Assembly (NCBI GenBank): GCA_002150815.3 | Contig: NDFF03000010.1 | Location: 54,470 to 118,469, forward strand | Source of the DNA: Grammothele lineata | Taxonomy: Eukaryota > Basidiomycota > Agaricomycetes > Polyporales > Polyporaceae | Length of the DNA stretch: 64,000 nt | Reading direction: 5' to 3' | The notes under the pieces: model-generated | The model's database searches: none | What the model was told of the DNA's origin: nothing | Seen by the model: only the letters and a program-made list of their open reading frames with translations | Program-made: the position numbers and the translations under genes | Shown: positions 57,790-64,000 of the stretch, piece by piece | Layout of the letters: each line of letters starts with the position of its first letter | Numbering within the stretch: the stretch's first letter is position 1

Positions 57790-59225
57790 TTGACCACCGT
57801 TCTACAGAACTCAGATCCGGAACGGGACTTTTGGGAGAACGATGTCCTGCGCATCGTGTGCATCCCGCGATTGTACGGTACGTGCTCCCTGAACAGCCAT
57901 CCGTTTACGCCTAAGAGCGATGTCCTGTGTAAGTACAACTAGCGCATATGCTTCGTGGCGCATAAATACGAAGACGACAAATGTCACAGCTGAGAAAGGG
58001 GTGGACGCTAGCAGAAGTACGAAACTGTATTCACTTCCATCCGAACTATGTTACTGATGTCCACACAACCCCTAGGGCAGGCGATTGGCAAAATATAACG
58101 CTTTCTCGTCCCGCCACTCAGTAGCCGTCTTCGGACACAAGTAGATCCAACACCGCATCGTCTTTGGGCTTGTCTTTGGGCTCTTCGTCCGCACAGAAGA
58201 GTCGTCCCAGCCTTTTCCCTCAAGCGGGCATGTTGAACCACCTATTCCTCAAGGGAAGGGTTCGAGGAGTTCGATAGCGATTCGGATTTTGATGTATTGC
58301 GTGGTACGTGTTCAAATCCATAACAAAACGAGATACACTGCTCACTCCCGGACCATTCGTAGCGGAATCAAGTGAGCCTTTAAATCGCAAGCGCGATCAC
58401 TTTCATCAATCATGATGTCTTTCACAGTGGTCGAGACAAAAAGCGAAGATCTCCCCAGTGGTTTGGGAAACGACTCTCAGACATCACTCTCGTAGTCGCT
58501 CTCGTCGACTGCATCGATTGACCCTACGATCTGCAGAAAACGAACACCACTGGAATATGTGGACTCCTTCACTTCAGTCGTCCCCTGTGCATCCCGCAAG
58601 TCTGCGTCATGATGGGCTGCTCAAAGGGTATGTCGTCCGTCCCGGGGAAATTCTCATATCATGTTCTACTAATTCTCGTATCAACTCAGGTGATTGCGGC
58701 AGAAATTCGCTCGAAGACGCCTCCTCCACAGTCCGAGGTGTTTTCTCCCGCGTCTGCCATGTCTCCAGCGCGTTCGCGCAACGTTACCGAGACACCAACG
58801 ATTGGCTGAGTATGCTAGTCCTTCACGAACATTGTCTGGTTCGAGAACGATAGTCCACTCAACAATCCTGCGTCATTGAACTCGCCAGCACCGGCGCGGG
58901 CTCCCATGGCCGTCGACCTACCATCACAACCTGGGATGTACATCACCGCGCATTTTAAGGGCGCTCAGGCGTGCAGTACGAGCGAGCACAGGGAGTAAGA
59001 AATGACCGGTGGACGTGGGAGCAAGCTGTTCACGTGGACCTCAACACTGAACAGACTGAAAGGCCCGAACAACAACGCAGTCACAAGAGTCGCTCACGTC
59101 ATCCTCGGACAGTCTCTTTCCCTGACATCGGCGGCGGACGTCTCCGTATGGTACGTTTGGAACACGCTGCATGGTTTCTCACAATTCACAACCTTGTTCC
59201 CACAGTAGGCCGGAGCTCGACTGCG
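57790..59225 (+). pseudogene. RdRP fragment D2 (N-terminal part)
   Basis: Contains SDPERDFWENDVLRIVCIPRL near 57,815, GLGNDSQTSLS and CRKRTPLEYVDSFTS near 58,465-58,575 (compare GLRNDSQTSLSSTVSYDP and GRKRTLAYTHTFTS in copy A), PGMYITAHFKGAQ near 58,930 and RLKGPNNNAVTRVAHVILGQSLSLT near 59,055. It ends at the exon corresponding to copy A 18,720. The N-terminal part lies downstream of the middle part D1, so these are two separate relics or a rearranged copy. Confidence 0.8.
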
Positions 59226-59295
59226 AAGAAGCGGCGATCATAAAGCTCGAAGGCTAGGAGATTGTACCATGGTGCATACCGCCATTATGGACTGT

Positions 59296-59560
59296 TCATT
59301 TGCTTTCCGTTGTGTCAACGTTTTGCTCGGAATAACATTATAATATCCTTAGGCTCTCATAGCGAGGATTCATGTTCCGCACGCCAACTGAGTCTTTGTC
59401 ACGGAGGCAGATGAGTTGAGTATAAGTGTAAGTACTAAATTTCGACTCCGTTACGGTTTTAATACCAGCGTCGTTCACAGCCACCGGATAGTGATGTAGT
59501 CGATCCAGGCTTACAGAGCATCCCTTACCAGCACGTTTCCCGAAGATGGGGAGGGGTTGT
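59296..59560 (+). repeat. Repeat shared with 49,886-50,110
   Basis: Second copy of the repeat described at 49,886; it follows RdRP fragment D2 directly. Confidence 0.7.
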
Positions 59561-59764
59561 CGGTACGCGGACGAGGTCATTCGGCGGGATCTCAGGTAAT
59601 CGTGGGCAAAGTGATTGCATGTGAGGTCGTGCAGGCATCTTGACTCGGTTGGCACCTTTGGATAGAATGACAACTTTCAGTATGACACGACGAACACTTA
59701 GTCTAAGTAGATGAAAGGGCGAGTCTGTGCATGGTTGTGTTTACTAGTACTTACTAATATCGTA

Positions 59765-59789
59765 GCGCCAGGCCTGGCCACCCTGGCGC
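59765..59789. repeat. Short hairpin gcgccagg / cctggcgc
   Basis: Perfect 8-bp arms at 59,765-59,772 and 59,782-59,789; outer bases gta / tac can extend it. It lies in a GC-rich 120-bp stretch with several ggcc and tggcc words, possibly the edge of an unidentified element. Confidence 0.5.
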
Positions 59790-60119
59790 TGGCCTACGCT
59801 GGCCACGGGCCGTAATCTCAATCTGGCTGGCCCATAATTAGCAATCACCTCAAGCCAGACTGCTAATCGGGGCCCCCAGCGCTCAATATTGAATATTGGA
59901 TGTCAGCGGCGGCCGTTTGCAAGAGCTTTCTACATACGTGTAGTGAGGAAGGCCTCGAAGGACGCGCCTGCTGGTGGTCACCCGTAAATTTAAGATACCT
60001 GCCAGCTACGAATCGAGTTGACTTGAACGTGAAAATGTAGTCGGGCTACCAGCCGATTGCATTCGAGAGCTTAGCCTTGGCAACACCGTTGAGCACATGC
60101 TGCGTCATGTTCCGTGCAA

Positions 60120-60230
60120 ATAGTGTACAAGTAGTAAATGTAGTAGTTGCGCATGTTGTTGTGGAAGTTGGTTCGTTGTGATGGTAGTTGTAGTTGTAGA
60201 CTTGGTAGTCGTAGTTGGGGGGAACACCGC
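60120..60230 (-). repeat. GTAGTTG-type simple-sequence stretch
   Basis: The words gtagttg, tagtagttg, ggtagttgtagttgtag recur over about 110 bp. It reads as a Tyr/Asn/Thr-rich low-complexity frame on the minus strand and is not taken as a gene. Confidence 0.55.
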
Positions 60231-60259
60231 TGTCGCACCACCGTTTCACCGAGAAACTC

Positions 60260-60545
60260 ACCAATGATTATGATCACATGATCCGGCCCGGTTCACGCAA
60301 AGAATCACTTCAGAATCACTCAATGTGAATTGTTCGTGTGTTTTGCGTGAAACGATCAGTGTCACGGAACCGTCACGGCAACGTAACGTTATGTGATCCC
60401 CCTGTGTTGTCACCATGAGTTATTGAGTGCCTCTATGTGTGTCACGCAAGAATCACGGTGGGATAACTTAAAGTGCTGTTTCCGGTGATTCGCATCACAT
60501 CACGCTGAGATTCACTATAACATCACGGCAGTTTAACTCAAAATG
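60260..60545. repeat. Cluster of ATCAC / TCACG words
   Basis: Over about 285 bp there are more than ten copies of atcac, tcacg or their complements (aagaatcact, agaatcact, gtcacgg twice, gtcacgc, atcacgg twice, catcacgc, tgtgatc, cgtga). This density of short words in both orientations resembles a subterminal repeat region or a protein-binding array. No matching partner end was found in the window. Confidence 0.55.
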
Positions 60546-60954
60546 ATGACGCCGTGGAACAGCACGTCACACGCGTGGGGCATGGTCAGTTTTGTTCGCG
60601 TGCCCCTCCAGTGAGACTCGTCGAATCACGTATCAATGCCCCCGGTGTGAACCTGGCCAACAATGTTGTTGAGATTTGGCATAAGTCTAACCTTGCTAGT
60701 GTCTTTGGACCACAGGATGCTGAGGCGGCACCTAACGCCTAGGATACTTAGATAGTAGTTGAGCGAGTGGTTGACCCTCGTTGCCTGTTTGCCACCTGCA
60801 TCCTGTATTGTTGATCGTGTATGATATTATATGTGGCTACCAATGCAGTGGTTGAGTGCATCAATCATAGTTTGAGGGATCCTCTATTAGAGAGTGTGCA
60901 TATACTTTACATATCGTCATCATCAGTGGGCGTCATAATGTGAACATACTTCGT
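60546..60954. other. Unassigned spacer before the F-box cluster
   Basis: No gene supported; one short plus-strand frame (60,554-60,742) has no domain. Confidence 0.4.
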
Positions 60955-62169
60955 CTAAGAGAACGATACCCTCTCCCCACCACATCCTCCACCGCATGGA
61001 CGCCTGTCCAATACAAACACAATCTTCTCCTCCCCACCTACTTGGTACTTCCCCTCTCTAGCCCTAAATCTCTCCCACAAGCTGCCAGCGTCTCTGAATG
61101 ACCACACTTCAGATGCGCACCTGTACTTCTTGCACATCTCTCCAAACCAATGCTGCCCGTCCATCTGAATGTCAATCCCTACCTCCCTCCACTTTTTGAC
61201 ATTCTCCAAGTCCTCTGTTACTCTATCTTCAATACTACGTATATCATTAATAAGCTTAGTAATGTGAAGACAGTAATAGATGACTTACTGGTCTTGCAAC
61301 AGCTGCTGTAACTCCAGGGTGTGATTGAGGGACAGATGGTAGTCATACCATGCATTTCCACCCTGCTGAGTATCCACCAACTCCCTCTTGAGATGATGGG
61401 TGTTCATATACCTCCTAGAGATGTCGGTGGAGGTATCTATGGCCTGATTGAAGAGAGGGGATCCAAGGAGCGCGCGCCGTTAGAAAAAGAGTGTTGGATA
61501 TGGGGTACCATAGGTGATGCCATCCACAAATGTCATAAAGTGGCTGGTGATAGCGCGGCTAGCAAGGGATGCCATGGGAAAGGGGGAGCAGCTTTCATAG
61601 AGGAATATGTATGCTGACTTGCCCATACGGTAGATGAGCTGGGATTTGATGAGCTTTGACCTCCAAATCATGGCATCCTCCAGCTGAGGCAGACATCTCT
61701 TTTTCCCCTCCATATTCTCCTGAGCATCAAAAAAGTCTTCCAGAGGGTAGGGGTTGTCAAGGGGGGTGTAAATGGTGAGGGCGGTGGGAATGATGCGCAG
61801 ATCTCTAGCCATGAAGGCAATAGCAACATCTCCGCCAATAATAGCACCGCTGTTTTGCAAAACTCTAAGGAACTCCTGTGGATGGGTAGTAAAAGGTTTA
61901 AGGAGGGTGTGGAGGGACTAAGTCAACTCTTCTTCAACCAGCTGGGCGGCCTCTTGAGACACGTAGCGCAGAGACCGGAGGGTTGGCACGTCGAGGAAGA
62001 AGATGATGCGCTGCTGGAGCTCAGCAGAGAGACTGGTGAAAGTAATGGCTGGCTGAGACATTGTTGTATTGGCAGAGGGGTGCAGGTGAACAATGGTGAA
62101 CGTCGAGTGCAAGTTGAATTGCCCTACTACTAATGCAAGTACTATGCGGTATAGTATGAGATAATCCAA
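60955..62169 (-). pseudogene. F-box-type protein gene 1, broken by two nonsense codons
   Basis: Read on the minus strand. An F-box-like start (SLSAELQQRIIFFLDVPTL, near 62,030; substrate-receptor module of SCF ubiquitin ligases that binds Skp1) lies in one frame that continues for about 280 codons past a TAG at 61,918-61,920 and a TAA at 61,480-61,482: EEELT, stop, SLHTLLKPFTTHPQEF, AIIGGDVAIAFMARDL, YPTLFF, stop, RRALLGSPLFNQAID, LHLKREL-like. A short intron (gtaagtc...atacgtag, about 61,227-61,285) then leads to VKKWREVGIDIQMDG and a C-terminus at 60,955. There is no frameshift; the only lesions seen are the two stops. The upstream ATG at 62,169 starts a hydrophobic leader, and the internal Met near 62,061 (MSQPAITF) is the more likely start. 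Confidence 0.65.
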
Positions 62170-62243
62170 GAGCTATTCAATCTAAGTAAGTATGTACTGT
62201 AAGGAGCAATTAAGAGGCGTGCTATAGCTATGATGTAAGACTA

Positions 62244-63416
62244 TTAGGCCTTAGAAGAGACACATTCAGCCAAAGTAACTCGTAAATACGCCTGAACGAG
62301 TGACTTGGGGTAGCATTTGAAGGTACAAACATAACCGCCGCGCGTAAAGTAGACCACATATGTATCTAGGGGTTGATGCTGCAGAAACATAGCACGCACC
62401 CCATGCAGGCTGTCCAGTCGTCCATAAACACAGTACCTGTCCCCATAGTAACGCAAAGCAGAGGCACAGAGAGCAGAGGACGGACCATGACACCCTTTCA
62501 TACCCTCCCACTGCACAGGCGACCCTGCCACCTCTCAATCCTTCCCACTACCCAAGCGCAGAATGCGCAAGTCATTTTTGAGGTTGTAGCCACCTTCAAT
62601 CCCCCAAAACAGAGGGTTGGCTAAAGCGCGGTATTGAGAGGTAAGGGCAGGGTAGGGGTGACAGAATGTTGTCGCGCTGATGTAGCCTTGAGCGGCGGTA
62701 TTGGAGGAGGAGAGGAGGGCGGCTACTGGGGTAGGGTGGAGGGTCTCTTGAATATAGACGTACTTGTAATCCTTCACCAAGCATGCGTACCCTCTAACGG
62801 CCCTACTATTAGAGTGTTGAAGGCGGGAGCGGTGGGTAAGGTGGGGCTTCTTCTCTAAGATGGTGTAGCCTTCATCTTCTACTAGGGTAGAGAAGACGAC
62901 TTTGAACCAGTTGTATGGGGTATAAAGTTTGAGTGTGTTGCGTGTAGTGAAGTGGATAGATGGGTCAAAGAATGGAATGATCTCCATGCCAGAGATGATA
63001 GTTGATGTGAGGTGCATGTGGGTGATGAAGGCAAGACGATTGTTGATAAAAGGTGTGAGGATGGTGATGAGGCGACGCTGCAGCTCCCATGCTGCCCACA
63101 TGTCGGCGGTGGTAGAGGTATTACGGAGGCGCATAAGGGAGTCAACGTCTATATGTAGAAGAACTTCATGAGTGATATCAAAGCCCAGAAGGGGGCTCAA
63201 GCCAGAGGAAGGCAGAGGGTTTTTCTGCATAGTGTGTAATAAAAGGCAAGTTGAATGGACGTCTAAGTGCCAGCTGGGCAGAAGTGTCAAGTTGTGCATA
63301 AAAGCGCCCACAAGCAGCGCTATAGAGGCGAGTGCAAGGGAAGAGGCACTGAAGCCAAGTGAGAAAGTCATGTGACTTTGTGTGCGCGCTAAAGTGTTGA
63401 GAAACCCTAACCTCAT
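62244..63416 (-). pseudogene. F-box-type protein gene 2, broken by one nonsense codon
   Basis: One minus-strand frame runs from 63,416 to 62,244 with a single TGA at 62,535-62,537 (RILRLGSGKD, stop, EVAGSPVQWEG). A leader with a hydrophobic segment (FSASSLALASIALLVGAF) precedes the F-box-like part LLGFDITHEVLLHIDVDSLMRLRN near 63,150. Then come helices and strands typical of these long single-exon receptors (LAFITHMHLTSTIISGMEII, TPYNWFKVVFSTLVEDEGY, CLVKDYKYVYIQETLHP) and, after the stop, YYGDRYCVYGRLDSL and YVVYFTRGGYVCTF. It may be recently inactivated; a start at the Met near 63,230 is possible, leaving the leader as 5' flank shared with the repeat at 63,360-63,590. Confidence 0.65.
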
Positions 63417-63590
63417 GAATTTTCAATCTCCGCTCCAAATGGTAAGTAACTTTTGTATTGCCATCAGTGGCTGTGCTTACTGGCGCCTTTCTGAGATTCA
63501 AGCTGAGTCGCGTTTTGCGTGACACAAATGGCAGGCATGGCTCGCCCATAAAAAACGATTATTCGTTCCTCATTAATTGTAAAGTTCATT
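63360..63590 (+). repeat. Dispersed repeat shared with 37,085-37,330
   Basis: Same orientation as the copy inside the Mutator-like element. It lies upstream of F-box gene 2 and overlaps its far 5' end. Confidence 0.75.
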
Positions 63591-63628
63591 CCAGGCTACA
63601 AGGTAATAGTTCAAGTTACTACAGAGAT

Positions 63629-64000
63629 CTACTGGAAGACGTTAAATGTATAGACGACGCTGTTAGCTGCTTGCCGCATCAACATCAGGTCTTCACGGTA
63701 CTTTGCAGCCCAGAAAGCTAACTCGTCGTTGTCCTCTACCTCTAATAGATCCCTAGGATCATCCGCCCCTACCAAAAATGTAAGCTCTAAGAAGTCCAGG
63801 GGGACATGAACACGAGCGCGGGCAGTGAGATAATTGGCCACATCCTCTATGTCCGCTCCATTAACAGTGCAATCTCCTTTGAAGCGCAGCCGGCGCAGGA
63901 GTGGGCACAGGACAATTTCAGTCCCTGGAACATGTACAGTGTCTTCTTCAGCATGATCCTCCCTCTCCTGGATGTTGGCGTCTGAGTTGGAAGTAGGGGG
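63629..64000 (-). CDS. F-box/LRR-type protein gene 3, C-terminal part only
   Basis: One frame is open from the window edge at 64,000 to the stop at 63,629. It contains IVLCPLLRRLRFKGD (a leucine-rich-repeat style strand), VNGADIEDVANYLTARARV, LDFLELTFLVGADD and a C-terminal helix ELAFWAAKYREDLM. This layout is typical of the ends of basidiomycete F-box proteins that rank LRR strands against list tables. The F-box itself would lie outside the window, so the family call is an inference from the C-terminal part and the neighbouring F-box genes. Confidence 0.6.
   Translation of the reverse strand, partial: PPTSNSDANIQEREDHAEEDTVHVPGTEIVLCPLLRRLRFKGDCTVNGADIEDVANYLTARARVHVPLDFLELTFLVGADDPRDLLEVEDNDELAFWAAKYREDLMLMRQAANSVVYTFNVFQ

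Noticed and set aside
1..64000. CRISPR arrays, operons, bacterial promoters, rRNA genes
   Set aside because: No regularly spaced direct repeats, no prokaryotic gene organisation, no rRNA-like sequence; genes have spliceosomal introns.
1..64000. LTR or LINE retrotransposons
   Set aside because: No reverse-transcriptase YxDD block, integrase zinc motif or paired direct LTRs were recognised in any frame. Only DNA transposons are supported.

Overview
The window looks like a piece of nuclear genome from a filamentous basidiomycete, probably an Agaricomycete of the polypore type. Genes are split by short (about 50-75 nt) GT-AG introns. The families seen (Tnp2 transposases, an intron-bearing hAT, WD40 proteins with a C-terminal membrane segment, a KDM3-like JmjC protein, tandem F-box genes, cellular RNA-dependent RNA polymerase) fit that group. 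No prokaryotic, organellar or LTR-retrotransposon signal was seen. The region is a transposon-rich nest with only a few intact host genes.

Layout. 625-9606: the outer parts of a 1,683-bp block, split by a complete hAT transposon (794-8084) with perfect 8-bp target duplications, a multi-exon transposase and a second intact gene of unknown function. 10.1-11.2 kb: a decayed membrane-protein ORF. 11,640-12,091: a foldback element with 109-bp arms. 13.6-23.8 kb: two WD40 genes flanking a cellular RdRP gene copy (A). 24.4-28.3 kb: a second RdRP copy (B), whose first 1,683 bp are the inverted twin of the block at 625-9606. 31.3-38.85 kb: a host gene cut by a 6.45-kb Mutator-like element with roughly 0.9-kb inverted repeats. 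39,067-48,841: a three-gene CACTA element with a 3-bp target duplication. 49.3-59.7 kb: RdRP fragments (C, D1, D2) on both sides of an apparently intact JmjC gene. 60.9-64.0 kb: three F-box-type genes on the minus strand, two broken by single nonsense codons.

The main theme is a graveyard of RdRP genes, an enzyme family of RNA silencing, in mixed orientations inside a transposon nest. Copy A has lost exactly the small stretch that holds the catalytic Asp microexon. Copy B keeps that microexon, but it is one base short of the frame-preserving length and the copy carries an internal 510-bp inversion. A relative chronology can be read: RdRP copy B, then its internal inversion, then inverted duplication of the 1,683-bp block, then hAT insertion into one twin. 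None of the RdRP copies looks able to make an active enzyme, but inverted transcribed copies could form double-stranded RNA (inference).

Exon boundaries are hand-read and approximate. Family calls rest on recognised motifs, not on database searches.
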